Shown: positions 1 through 11,310 of the stretch, in pieces | Layout of the letters: every line of letters begins with the position of its first letter | Position numbering within the stretch: the stretch's first letter is position 1 | Assembly: GCA_026419775.2 (NCBI GenBank) | Contig: JAOPGA020000809.1 | Location: 1 to 49,042 of the forward strand | Reading direction: 5' to 3' | Source: Acrasis kona | Lineage: Eukaryota > Heterolobosea > Eutetramitea > Acrasida > Acrasidae | Length of the DNA stretch: 49,042 nucleotides | The notes under the pieces: generated by a model | The model's database searches: none | Told to the model about the DNA's origin: nothing | What the model saw: the letters and a program-made list of their open reading frames with translations, nothing else | Made by a program: the position numbers and the translations under genes

Positions 1-168
1 ATTTGGATTTTTATCTAGAAATTAAGAGTTCACTTCACTAGTCGCTACCGCTCCGACAAAGTCTAACACCAACAAGTCTCACAACCATCGCTCACTTCGT
101 TCGCGTTATTGTAGGAACCCATAGGGTTATACACCTCGTTCACTGAATCAAATTCAAAGCTCAACAAA

Positions 169-456
169 ATGTTACTCAAAGTCATTGGAAGCTTTGCAGG
201 TTTATCAGATTCAAATCAGAAGGAAATTGAGGAAAAAGTGAACTCCATTGGTTCAGAAGTAGCAGAGATTAAAGATGAGATATCTGAAATCAAGAAGAGC
301 CTTGCTTCAATTCCGGCGACTCATAACAAAGTTGTTAACAAAACAATAAACACAAACTTCAAAAAATTGTCAATTGTCAATTCATATAAGTGCTCTTGGG
401 TAAATCGTCCGAATATCTACACGTTGTTCTGTGAAACAAAAAAAATTTCTTGCTAA
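169..456 (+). CDS. small coiled-coil ORF, unknown
   Basis: An ATG-initiated frame of 95 codons. Residues 15-50 are rich in Glu, Lys, Ser and Ile in a heptad-like pattern (EIEEKVNSI, EIKDEISEIKKS), which suggests a short coiled coil. I recognise no family and see no signal peptide. It ends 22 bp before the stop of the convergent GH31 fragment. It may be the 3' part of something larger, or not a gene. Confidence 0.3.
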   Translation: MLLKVIGSFAGLSDSNQKEIEEKVNSIGSEVAEIKDEISEIKKSLASIPATHNKVVNKTINTNFKKLSIVNSYKCSWVNRPNIYTLFCETKKISC

Positions 457-478
457 GGTAACTCATTTCTCAATTTTA

Positions 479-1005
479 TTAGGGTTTACAATTAACAACA
501 ACATCAAGTTTGCTGAGTACATTTACTTGAAGATTCACAGTGAGTGTATTAAATGGACCGATCTTGGTGGGCAAGACAGCTCCTCCGCTCTCAGCCTTGC
601 AATCATTACCTTTCACCCCATACACAATAATACGATCAATGGTATTACTCGACTGTGTATATCCAAGGTTTAAAATCTCGTTCTGTAACCTAAAAACATT
701 TCGATTACCACCCTGATAGACGCTTCTATAAGTAATCAAAGTATACTTGCCCAGATCAACAGTATTCAAGGAGTCGCCATCATCTAGATACAAACTACCC
801 AACAAATCATCCAAAGTATCGCTCAGAGCCACCAACAACCCAATTGGGTTCTTTTTTGTTTGTGCGCTGGTGAGCGCTGGAGTATTCTTGACGATAATAC
901 TACCGCTCCTAATATGAAGAGGTAAATGATCCCATGGTGCTCGTAAAACCCTCCATTCGCTTCCATTGCTCACTGCCTCGCCGTTGGTGTCAATACCAGT
1001 TCGGG
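479..1005 (-). pseudogene. C-terminal fragment of a GH31 alpha-glucosidase
   Basis: About 170 residues ending at a natural stop match the C-terminal beta-sandwich part of glycoside hydrolase family 31 (lysosomal or secreted alpha-glucosidase, sucrase-isomaltase type). Recognisable stretches are EWRVLRAPWDHLPLHIRSGS, the PIGLLVALS strand and the LYLDDGDSL motif. The family is usually about 850-1,000 aa with its catalytic barrel N-terminal to this part. None of that barrel appears upstream on the minus strand, where in-frame stops occur just beyond about position 1,010. It is either a truncated gene copy or the last exon of a gene whose other exons I cannot find; truncation is more likely. The retained segment carries no catalytic Asp, so as it stands it would not be an enzyme. 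Confidence 0.72.
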
Positions 1006-2016
1006 GACAATTGTGCTATTAACCGTCATTCTTTTCTCACAATTATGTGATAGGACCAACATAAGATTCAAATCTTAATCATCTTATGCAGATGACATCC
1101 GTGACAATTACAAATGCAAATTAGAGTCTTCCTCTTCTTTATATCAATAAACATTTGCGGCAAAGTTAGACAAGAACAGTCTCACCGATACACATGAGGA
1201 ATTTTCAATCATTTCTGATCGGATTAAATTATTGACGAATTCCACCGCAGAAGAATCATCATCCACTAGATGTCATTTTCAACTTTGATACAAAACCGGC
1301 CAGCAAATCAAAATCGCATCAACACATTTTAAATCACCAACGTAGAATATGGCGTATCCTTTAGGTCGGTAGAACTTGGCGAATGAAGGATTTACTTCGT
1401 TGACATCAGTCAAGGTATTAGAAATTCTTTTGTTTTATCTGTGCCGGGAAAAACCCAGCCTATCAAAAATTCTATTGTCCACCATCATGATTAAAAACCA
1501 CGATGATGTAACAGGTATCTCACGAGTGTGCAATGTGAGACGCCACGTCAATCCACAGTCTTCTTGATCACTGCGAGATCCAATCAGGTAAGTTTAAATA
1601 CCTCATGTCTTTGCGACTGAGGTTATGCTAATTTTTGGGTCAGAACGAGTCTTCTCAATTATGGTTTTCTTACAATTTCTAATCTATTGGTTGGAACATC
1701 AATTTTATCTTCGTCCGATCCACTCTCGTCAATAGCAACTTTTTCGGTTGGTTTGAAACCGTCTGTTGCCATGAATGGCGACCAGAATGACGATTAATTT
1801 ATCACTCGTTCCGCACTCGTTCGTGGCACAAGTGTTCTTAACCAATCAACACAAATTAGAAGGTGGTGGGATATTTTATTATTTCCGTTAGTTGAAACAC
1901 CATCTTGATTGGGTAGCTTCTCGGACTGACGCCTTTGAATGGCCAGAACATCCGATCCAAATCCCGAATAAATTCTCAACCGCGTTTGATGGCTTCTCAA
2001 AAGAAAGCAACAAACG
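1006..2016. other. gap without recognised gene
   Basis: About 1 kb with only short frames (for example 1376-1567 on the plus strand) that show no family signature. The part next to 2017 presumably holds the promoter of the secreted protein gene. I see no tRNA, repeat or mobile element here. Confidence 0.5.
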
Positions 2017-2826
2017 ATGAGACGTGCACTGGGTTTGTTGTTGTGCGTATTGTTCGCTGTTACCACTGTCTACGCTGCAACAGAGACAATCACAGCAACA
2101 ATCTACGCCGACAATTACTTTGAGTTCTACTACAACGGTAACCTCATCAAGACGGACCCTTTGGATTTTACTCCGCACAATGCCGTCAAATTCACTTTCG
2201 CCCACACGGTTGGAAATAGCAAGGTTTACGCCATCAAAGCAAAAGACTTTGCAACTCCGACCGGCTATGAATACATTAACTCAACACAGCCTCAACTAGG
2301 TGACGGTGCTCTTCGTATGGTATTCTCCGATGGAACAGTATCAAATAAGAACTGGAAATGTTTCACAACCAATTTTGGCCCTACCGACGCATCAATCACC
2401 GCTGGTTGCTCTGCAAAGAACCTATCACCATGTGCCTTGCAAGAAACGGCAGAGCCAACCAACTGGACTTCAGTTTCATTCGACTCTTCATCATGGCCAG
2501 CTGCAACCGAATATACTGAAGCACAAGCCGGGTGGGGAAGTCCACCAAGTTACAGTAATGGATTGTGCGGAAAACGTACAAGCCCATACACAAAAGGTGA
2601 TTTGACCCCAAATGCTATTTCAACTACAGCAGATGAGTGCCTTGCACCACAACAACAATCTTGGGGGTCATCTGTTTTCATTTGGAGAGGTGATTTGGAA
2701 AGAGACAACACAATCCTATGCAGATTATCTGTTGGAAATAGCACAACTAATTCCTCTCCAACATCAAAAAGTGTTCCAATTACTTTGTTGGCCATAATCT
2801 TTATGATTTTTGTACTCATTCAATAA
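2017..2826 (+). CDS. secreted, probably GPI-anchored galactose-binding-like domain protein
   Basis: A 269-aa protein with a clear signal peptide (MRRALGLLLCVLFAVTTVYA, residues 1-20), an extracellular body of about 220 residues, and a C-terminal hydrophobic tail (VPITLLAIIFMIFVLI) after a Ser/Thr/Asn-rich stretch, as in GPI-anchored proteins. The body begins with a pattern ADNYFEFYYNG...K typical of galactose-binding-like beta-sandwiches that bind sugar or cell-surface ligands. It contains several Cys and a W-rich end (SVFIWRGDLERDNTILCR) that recurs in related secreted proteins of protists. The likely location is the outer cell surface. The first ATG after an AT-rich leader gives the signal peptide directly. 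Substrate and role are unknown. It is followed in the same orientation by another secreted orphan. Confidence 0.7.
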   Translation: MRRALGLLLCVLFAVTTVYAATETITATIYADNYFEFYYNGNLIKTDPLDFTPHNAVKFTFAHTVGNSKVYAIKAKDFATPTGYEYINSTQPQLGDGALRMVFSDGTVSNKNWKCFTTNFGPTDASITAGCSAKNLSPCALQETAEPTNWTSVSFDSSSWPAATEYTEAQAGWGSPPSYSNGLCGKRTSPYTKGDLTPNAISTTADECLAPQQQSWGSSVFIWRGDLERDNTILCRLSVGNSTTNSSPTSKSVPITLLAIIFMIFVLIQ

Positions 2827-3043
2827 AAGCATTTATCATCTCAAACGCGTTTTCGTGAAGTTCAACGTAGGTGTCACTCATAAAAATTATATTTTGTGAC
2901 CAAATCTAATCAACGGCATTGTTCGCAGAGTCTGCATCAGTTCAGAGCATTGCTAGCCGATTCTAAAAATACTACTTAGGATTGTAATCATTATAATTAG
3001 AAGATAATTTTGGATAAAGTCAATAACAAAACCAACAAACAAC

Positions 3044-3646
3044 ATGAACACGATCATTAAACTTGCATTAGTACTTGTATTAGCTGCATTATTCGTATCT
3101 GCCCAATACAAAAAGCAAACTACACAACAGTCACAAGAGGATCAACCACAAAACAACTTTACCGGCTTTATTAAAAGTGTGTTAAATGATTGTGTTGACG
3201 GCGATAAATTCAACGGTGCTTGCGTGAAAAAAAAGGGAGAAGAGAAAGACATTTCAAGTGCAGCCGTATTCTTTTTGAAACATGCTCCATTCAAGAAGGC
3301 ATTCATTCAACTAAAGGAAGTGAATGATGCCTGCCACAACATTTCGGAGGAAGAATGCGCTGTGAAGATGGCGCACCTAATTTCCTCCATCGGTGTCACA
3401 GCAGCCACATCATCAGTTCCATTTGCCGGTCCTTACGTAGGAAACTTTGCCAACAAGAGAATTCAAAAGTGGATTGACGACGCTGCAAACACCACCACAG
3501 GTAAAGTAGGAGTAAGCATCGTTGCAACTATATACAGGGCCATTAGAGATTACGGATTCAACTTTTTGAACTCGTTTGAGTGGGGAAGAACAATTTTGTC
3601 ATACATTCATGCCGCATACAATGTAATTGGTAGTGATGAACTATAA
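3044..3646 (+). CDS. secreted orphan protein
   Basis: A 200-aa protein with an N-terminal signal peptide (MNTIIKLALVLVLAALFVSA), a short Gln-rich linker (residues 21-38), then a compact, probably alpha-helical domain with two paired Cys motifs (DC-x10-AC and AC-x7-EC). A Gly/Ala/Ser-rich hydrophobic centre (residues 110-145) is followed by an amphipathic helix-like stretch. I do not recognise the family. It is tail-to-tail with the hybrid kinase, with only 36 bp between the two stop codons. Confidence 0.65.
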   Translation: MNTIIKLALVLVLAALFVSAQYKKQTTQQSQEDQPQNNFTGFIKSVLNDCVDGDKFNGACVKKKGEEKDISSAAVFFLKHAPFKKAFIQLKEVNDACHNISEEECAVKMAHLISSIGVTAATSSVPFAGPYVGNFANKRIQKWIDDAANTTTGKVGVSIVATIYRAIRDYGFNFLNSFEWGRTILSYIHAAYNVIGSDEL

Positions 3647-3682
3647 ACTTTTAATTTGTTAAATCTTAATAATACAGTTAAT

Positions 3683-6600
3683 TTATTTTGCACATCTTGC
3701 AGCAGTCAGTATGGGTAAGATATCTTTTGATTGAATTGGTTTTGTCAAATATTCATCCATTCCTGCTTCATAACCTTGTTCTTGATGTTCTTGACGAGCA
3801 TTTCCGCTCAACCCTACGATTAGTGCCTTTTTGCCATGACCTCTCTCCTTCTCTAGTTGTCTTATGCACTTTGTACATTCGTTACCATCCATACGAGGCA
3901 TGGAAACGTCCATCAACACAACGTCGAATTCTGACGATCTGAACTTTTCTAAACCATCGACACCATCATCTGCAGTCACACAGATACATTTCATCGATGT
4001 TAACATTCTAGCCAACACACGTTGATTAATTTTATTATCTTCTACAACCAATAAACGAAGTTCTTTAATGTCCTCAGGTTGGATTCGTATCGTTTCAATG
4101 CTCTTGTGCCTGGCAACACTTTCCTTGTTTTGTTCCACATCGACCACAATGTTAAATTTGAACGTGCTTCCTCCCGTTCCTAGTGCAGAATCTTCAATCC
4201 ATATCCTGCCATTCATCAACTCCGATAACATTCTTGAAATAAAGAGACCCAAACCACTTCCAGAGTATTCGCTCATGTTACGTTGAGTAGCCTGAACAAA
4301 ACGATCGAATATAGCTTCTCTATCCTTTACATCCACACCCTATCAAGCGTCAACACGAATGGTCAACCAAAATAAATTTACTTACAATACCAGTGTCAGT
4401 CACGCTAAACAACAAATTGGTTTGATTCGTATTTGGAATGGATTTAGAACATAACGAAACAGTAACAGCACCCACATGAGTAAATTTAACAGCATTCTTA
4501 TTCAAAAATAAAAAAAACACGAGAAAACAAAAACGTCACTTACCGAAACCAAATTAATCAAAATTTGAGAAATGCGATTATAATCAGCACTCACCACAAT
4601 GGTAGATGCCTCTTCATTTACAACCTTACACAAATTTATTTTCTTTTTTCTTGCATCGCCCTCAAACATTTGTAAAACGTTATTGACCAATGCATGAGGA
4701 CTCATGGCAGAATGAATCAACTTGACTTGATTAAACTCCAATTTGGATAACGTCAACACATCATCAGTAATCACCTTTTGGTACTGACCGCACACTTGAA
4801 CGGCCTCGATACAAGTGTTCAAAGTACTCAAGTGCAATTCGACATCAGGATGATGACGCTCCACTCCCAAATCAATGAGAGATTTGGCAACAGAGTCCAT
4901 CAATTCGCAATTACCAATGAGCCCCTGAATAGGATTTCTAATCTCGTGACAAATTCGATCCACAAACTCTTCCTGTCTCTTCCTATACATTTGTTCTTCC
5001 TTGGCCCTTGCCTTCTCCACTTGAGCCAATTGTTCCATATGAAGCATTTGTGAATTGAAGAAGCGAGCGTTCTCTAGCGAAATGGCCACTTGGGTGGTCA
5101 ATATGCTCAGCACGTTGACTTGATCCGATTTGAAACAATCGGTCATGTAATTGTTCTCCATGTATAGCACAGCTTTGACTTGATTAGAGTGCATCACCGG
5201 CATACACAACATGCTCTTCGTATTGGATTTGATCACGAACGGATCGCTCGCCAAGAACTCGTATTGAGTGCTCTCGTGAGCACATCCAGTACATATCGTA
5301 GATTTGGTGTGACTCACGTATCGAACGGCCGATATGCTACCTAATGTCCATTGATTTAATGGAATGCTACATAAACCATCGATGCATCCATTGATACACT
5401 GAGCTTCCACCTTATCATCGATGATGATCGCGCCCATACTAGCGCCTGCAATCTTGATCATGATCTTTATAATGTTGATCAACAACATTTCGATTTTAAT
5501 GTTGCTGCTGATGACCTGAGATGCTTTCAAGATGTTTTGAATGTCGTAATGAGCCAAATTGGTGTTCATCGTATTGGTCGCACACGAGACGTTTACGCTC
5601 GTGCTAGCATGAACCAAACTATCCGTACCTCTGCTGCTGCTGTTATACGATTGATCGGACGACGACAGCGACGAAGCATCGCTTATTGTTTTTAATTGAT
5701 GACCGAATCTCCTCTGGAGCGAATCGATTTTTTCTGCAGCTCCCCATTTTTTATAATATTTACACGAATTGATGAGCGTGGTGTTGCTGAGCGACTCTGA
5801 TCCCATCAACAATAAAAACTTTGATTCCAATTCAAGAGCGATTGCAGTCTCGTGAGTGATTTTTTGTTTGGTGGATGCCTTGATGGATTGTTCGTAATAA
5901 TGCATCGCCGCCCATCCTTGTTCGTCCACGTACATGATCTTCTCTGCCTTCATCAAACATAATTTATTATAATAATTATCTGGACAAAAGTGATTCCACG
6001 TGGTCATTTGATCGATGGTTTCGTCAATGATTCGAATTGCCTTGTTCATGTACGATTCCTTTCGTTCGTCGTGATTGGTTATTAATTTGAGCGCCTTCAC
6101 GATTCTTATGCAATACAAACAAGATAAGAATCGATTATAACAAGTCATTTGACTGGTTCCCAAAGTCTTGTAAGAATTATGAATACGATCCAACGTGTTG
6201 AACTTGGTCTCGGCGAATTGTAAAATGTCATCGGAATTGATGACTTCGCTGGAGAGATCGTATTCTAATATAATCTCCAATAGAACGGCAATGTGTTCCG
6301 CATAAACAACAACTAATGGAGAAGTGATGCTCTTTGAAGTGTTCAAAAGAGCCGATTGAATGTTTGGATCTTTATTATCGCCCTGTAACAAACTAAACAT
6401 CATTCTAAAAGTAATACACACGTCCAACACGCCTACGTTATTATAACGCTTGCTCATCGTTTCGGTCTGTTGTACTTCTCTCGTCATTGTAGATAGATCG
6501 TATCCACCGTGTAACAAACAACTCAACATTGTAGAATAACAATACATGCCAAATAAAATCTCGCCGCATTCGAATCCCATGCTACAGATTTGTCTGCTGC

Positions 6601-9600
6601 TTATCAAGGAATGTTCGAATGGTTGAAACCAATGACGAATCATCGTGTTGTACAAGTGAGTGGACCTAGTTCTCTCCACAAAGTCATTCGGAAATATTTG
6701 TTCGGTGATGATCAATACCAAACGTCCCAATTCCTCGCTCAATCGATAATTACCGACGCTCAGCAAATTCATGATCAAATAAACCATCACGGACGATACT
6801 TGACTAGTGACGCATTCGCATAAGAAAACCTTCATGGCCATGCTACTGACAAAACCAATCATGGCGCTGCTGGATAAGAAACAACAAGTACAAACGAGCG
6901 ATAAGCACTTGTATAATTCGATTCGACCATCGTCTGGTCTCTTTACGAGCGATTGAATGTTCACGACGTTAGTATCTGGATCTCTCAATCGATCCAACAT
7001 GATTTGAATCTGAATCAAGTTTTGATCGAACAGATCGTTCCATGAATCTGGTTCGTTGATGGGTATGGTAATGTCGTAACTCGACAATAACAACGTACAA
7101 TAATGCATCGCCTTTTCTACTTGATAACTATTTGTCAAATGACTGATGCACAAGTTATAGACCATGTGCAAATGAATGCCCCTTGCATACTTTAATAATA
7201 CTTGACAATGAGCATCGAATAGAGTTGGATCGGTATGAAAGAAGTAATTGCTGGTTAGTTCGTAATAAAGAGTAAACATGTAATCATAATCAACTCTCCA
7301 ACTTGTTTCTGGATCTTGGTCGTGTAGAATGGACATCCAATCCAGCGCTTGATTACATAGAGAAATGGCCTTCGAGTAACCTCCTGATCGTTGATTCTTC
7401 TTGGAAGCTAATATATTGAATTGAACGATCGTTTTGATCATGTCCTTGATGGAATGATTCGGTTCGTATTGTCGAATGCATTGCAATAGGAACGAATGGT
7501 CGTCGCGATGAGAAGAGAACAAATCTCTCGATCGATTCAAGTGATCCACCACGTCCAATAACTCTCTCGTCATTACCAATTGATCGCTACATTTAATCTT
7601 TTTCATTTTGAGCGTGCAACAAGCTATACTAAGGTGTATGAACGGAATTTCTTCCAATTTGACGTTGGATAGCGCTGCTTCGTGTACTCTGTCGTGTGCG
7701 AATTGTAATCTATCGTCTAATCCATTATTGTTGTTGGTGGAAATGAACATCAAGCCCATATCTAATATGACGGTCAGGTGACATAAAATCTCATCCAACG
7801 TCTTGTTCATGATGAACGCCAATACTTTGATGTCGAAGGAATTACCCATGCAACTAGCCCACTTGAGCACCTTTTCCACGTCACCTCCAAAGCTCTTCAT
7901 TCGTTGGGTCATGATGCTCACCACGTTATCGGTTGCGCTTTGTGTTTTGATTTGAGATAGGTCCCATACCCACGTTCGATCTTGTCTGCGTAATAATCCT
8001 TGACTATTGAGCGCGTTCATGAATAGATTGATAAAGAATGGATTGCCCTCTGTTTTTGTATAGATGACGTGGGAGAATTGTTCCAAGTGTGTTTCTTCTT
8101 CTCGTTGTTCTGCTTTTGTGGTGGGAGTGGAGGTGGTGGTGCTAATGTCGATTCCATTTCCTTGAAGAGCATCGTGTATCCATTGATGGACGTGATGTTT
8201 TGAAAGCGGCGATAAGTAAATGTGTTGAGATGGGATGATTGATTCGGTCGATTTGAAAGATTCGATCATGCGACTGGCAGCGTGTTGTAGCGTGACTTCG
8301 TTATCTCGATACGATCCTACGAACATCAAGTAATGTGTGTTTTGGATCAAATTGAAAATCAAATCAACACTTTCGCGATCGGCCCATTGTAGGTCGTCGA
8401 AGAACATGACGAGCGGTGCGTTCCTCGTTGCGAATAATCCGAAGAATTTGGTAAGCGCAATGTCCAATCTGTTCTTGACCTCACTCGCAGTCGCCAAAGA
8501 TGATGACGACGACGAAGGTGATGATTCTTGATGGTCGGCTGATTCTCCCATGACGATCCTAACCTCCGGCATCAATTCCAAAATCAAATAAATGTTACTT
8601 CCGACGTTGTCCAACATTTTTTTGCGCCACGTCAATATGCGATCGGGTCCTTCGTTTAGGATTTGTTTCACTACGGCTCTGATGGCATCCACCACGACGC
8701 TGTAAATGGTGTTGTGTTCGTACTGGTCGAATTTTCCAACCGCAAAATAACCTTGTTTGATTTGAGTGGGTCTTTGAAGTTCCAACACCAACGAACTCTT
8801 GCCGATGCCCGAATAGCCGCTCACGAGGACCACTTCTGATGTTCCGGTGTGCGACACCCTATCGAATGCATTAATGAGGACGTTGAGTTCCTTGTTTCTT
8901 CCGTATAAATGTTTTGGCATGTTGAAGCGATCGGAATAGTCGCTCTGACCTACTTGGAACCATTCGATTTGATTTCTTTGTGGATTCTTGTTGATGATGG
9001 AAACGCACTCTTGGAGGTCGTAGAGGAGACCTTGACACGATTGATATCTTTCGGCTGCATCTTTTTTTAAAAGTTTCATTACAACGTCGGAGACAACTTT
9101 GGGAATATGAGATGGCAGTGGGGGTGGTTCGACCGCAATGTGGCTGTGAATTAATTCCATCACCTCATTCCCAGCAAATGGTACTTTTCCACATAACATT
9201 TGATAAAAAGTTATTCCCTGTCATTGTTAATGGAACTTTTTTTAAAATGTTTACCAAGCTGTAGAAATCTGCTCTGTAATCTATTCTTCTGTTGATGCGC
9301 CCGGTTTGTTCCTAAATGATGTAAAATGAAAATGTAGAGAATGATTCAATACTGGTGACAAGTAGGCGAGGGTTCCGTATACTTTTTGTAGTTGAACGGT
9401 TGCCCTTTCAATCTCTTCCTTTAGTCGGGTGGCACAACCGAAATCTATAAAAATGACTTTGCCTTGATGAACCATCTAAACATGGATTTAGTTGTTATGA
9501 AATTTTAAATGTACCATGTTTGCGGGCTTTACGTCCTTGTGTATAATGTTATTCAAGTGTATATCCTTCAATCCTTTCACGCACTCGACGGCATATTCGA

Positions 9601-9946
9601 GAAATTCGGTCACAGGAAAGCCATCAAACGGTATCAATGAGAGCAATGTATTGTTCCCCAAGTCTTCCAGTATTATTGTTATCAACGAGTCTGAAGCATC
9701 TTCTTTTCTTTCAGTGAGCCGAATGTATTTGACAACTCTTTCAGAATCTTTTCCAGCCTGTTGCCCTATCAAAAATTCGCGAGAGAGCTTTTGGTCATAA
9801 TTTCTCGACGAGTTGGGCTCATTGCTCTTGAGAATTACTGTGGAGTCGCCATATTTACATCTTGAGATATTGGTGTATTTGCTTGAATAAACCTGCTCCA
9901 GACCGTCGAAGACCTCACCGACAAATTTGCTTCTGTCTGACGACAT
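3683..9946 (-). CDS. giant hybrid histidine kinase (protein kinase-AAA ATPase-GAF-HisKA-HATPase-REC)
   Basis: Six exons: 9946-9515, 9475-9353, 9311-9255, 9217-4544, 4496-4386 and 4339-3683. Together they give 2,018 codons in frame. The five introns are 39, 41, 37, 47 and 46 nt, all GT..AG. Domains in order: a Ser/Thr-kinase-like domain (about 1-290; Lys40, HKDVKPAN with Asp138, DFG at 154-156); a large STAND/AAA-type ATPase (Walker A GYSGIGKS near 338-345, FFDDLQWAD as Walker B) followed by a long helical region; GAF (about 1445-1590); HisKA with HEIRNP near 1628; HATPase_c with DTGIG and GSGLGL; and a C-terminal receiver (LLVVEDN; phospho-acceptor Asp near 1943 in VVLMDVSMP; Lys in TKP). This layout is known for signalling kinases of fungi, amoebae and some bacteria. 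All catalytic residues I checked are present. It likely senses a cytosolic signal through GAF and feeds a phosphorelay. No membrane segment is seen. Confidence 0.93.
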
Positions 9947-10257
9947 TATTTGTTTTTATCCGGTGGCTTTTTTACAAATCCAGCCAGTCAACGGGTTAAA
10001 AATGCGAAATTAATATTGAGATTTCATCAAAAACGGATAAACCATCATCAGTTGGCGTTTTATATTTGAGCCTCTCGTGTGATTATTGACAATGCGAAAA
10101 AAAATGCTTCAAGTATTCTTCTTGAATGAGGTTGCTGACTTAAAAAAATTGAAGCACGGAAGAGATCACAAAAAACAAGTATTCACACACTCGGAGGGTT
10201 ATCGAAAAAGTTTATCCACTATTGTATGTGGGAAAATGATAATTTATGATGGATGCA

Positions 10258-10860
10258 CTAATTCCTGCTACTTTCTTGCTCGGTGAGTATTTTCTTCAAA
10301 CGTAAATATTCTTCCTTTGGTGGTTTGTGCACACCATATTGTAGCTCATCTGCTAATTTGTAGTGCTTTGGTCTATTTTTGTCTTCATAGTATTCGCCGT
10401 ATCTTTCCTGATAACCAAGGCGTAAGTAATTGGCCATGTCGAGAGGTTCGAATAAATCGCGAACATCATACAACTTTGCTCTCCAACCATAAGTAATGGA
10501 TTCCTTCAGGATTCTTCCCTCTAGTATCTTCCTGATCAACACGCTCTCATACAAAAATTTGACCTCCTGCCTCGCTTCATTTATTTCTTCGGGAAATTCT
10601 CTAGCGAATACAACGGCATAATCACCTCCATGCTTTTTCTTGTAGGCCCTAACTCTTTCTACCTGTTTACTCAATCCCTTTGACGCTTCCACGAACTCGT
10701 CCCAATTCTTCTGGATGTCCCTTTCTTTGTTCAGTTCGTCGTTGTTCAAATCTCGTTTCAAATCGTAAAGATACTTTGCAGAGGTCAGGATTAAACCAGC
10801 TGATGCAGCACCTAAAGAGCTAGCGGAACAGATATACAGGAAGATCTCGCCCCTGTGCAA
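10258..10860 (-). CDS. orphan protein with N-terminal hydrophobic segment; 5' end uncertain
   Basis: An open frame of about 200 codons ending at 10258. It starts with a small-residue hydrophobic segment (SASSLGAASAGLILTSAKYLY), followed by a charged helical region rich in Lys, Glu, Arg and Tyr. No family is recognised. A single membrane helix with a soluble tail, perhaps in mitochondria, is possible but only inferred. There is no ATG near the beginning. A 3' splice-like CTGTAG lies just upstream (near 10864), so the true start is probably in another exon between 10865 and 11060 that I could not place. The body reads as real coding sequence. Confidence 0.55.
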   Translation of the reverse strand: MHRGEIFLYICSASSLGAASAGLILTSAKYLYDLKRDLNNDELNKERDIQKNWDEFVEASKGLSKQVERVRAYKKKHGGDYAVVFAREFPEEINEARQEVKFLYESVLIRKILEGRILKESITYGWRAKLYDVRDLFEPLDMANYLRLGYQERYGEYYEDKNRPKHYKLADELQYGVHKPPKEEYLRLKKILTEQESSRN

Positions 10861-11310
10861 AACCTACAGAATGCTGTTCATCGAAGTGGAATTGAGTTCT
10901 TTTGATGAGATGAACAACAATCTCGCATCAATAGCTACGGTGTTTAACGTTGTTAAACCTATGAGATCACCACGACCTGTGAGTTTTACAGTGATACCCG
11001 AAGGATCAACACGGTCTTTGATGCCTTTAAATGATCATCACAAGCGCTACAGCAAACAAATGTAATGTAACGAGTCAGGTTTCTTTATGACAATACTAAA
11101 GAATGTCCGACTATTACGCTTCTGTACTCTTCTTCCCACTATATACCCAAACTTAATGATGTTCTTTACACCATTCAATGAACATAGACACTAAATGAAA
11201 TCCAAACTCACACAAGTCAACCTTGTCATTTACAACCGATACATTGTGAAGGAATAACCTTGATATACATTTTTTCAGCCAAATCACCGATATCGATAAA
11301 TATTATTTTA
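10861..11310. other. gap upstream of the orphan gene
   Basis: The first 200 bp (10865-11065) are less AT-rich than normal spacer and are open in a frame on each strand (64 codons on plus, about 55 on minus). They may hold the missing first exon of the 10258-10860 gene. The remainder to 11310 is AT-rich 3' flank of SLU7. No RNA gene seen. Confidence 0.35.

Noticed and set aside
5590-9000. Several plus-strand frames of 60-90 codons within the hybrid kinase.
   Set aside because: All are antisense shadows of the single long coding exon.
10086-10286. A 66-codon plus-strand ORF.
   Set aside because: Lys-rich with no family or coding signature; it lies in the promoter region of the hybrid kinase and overlaps the end of the minus-strand gene.
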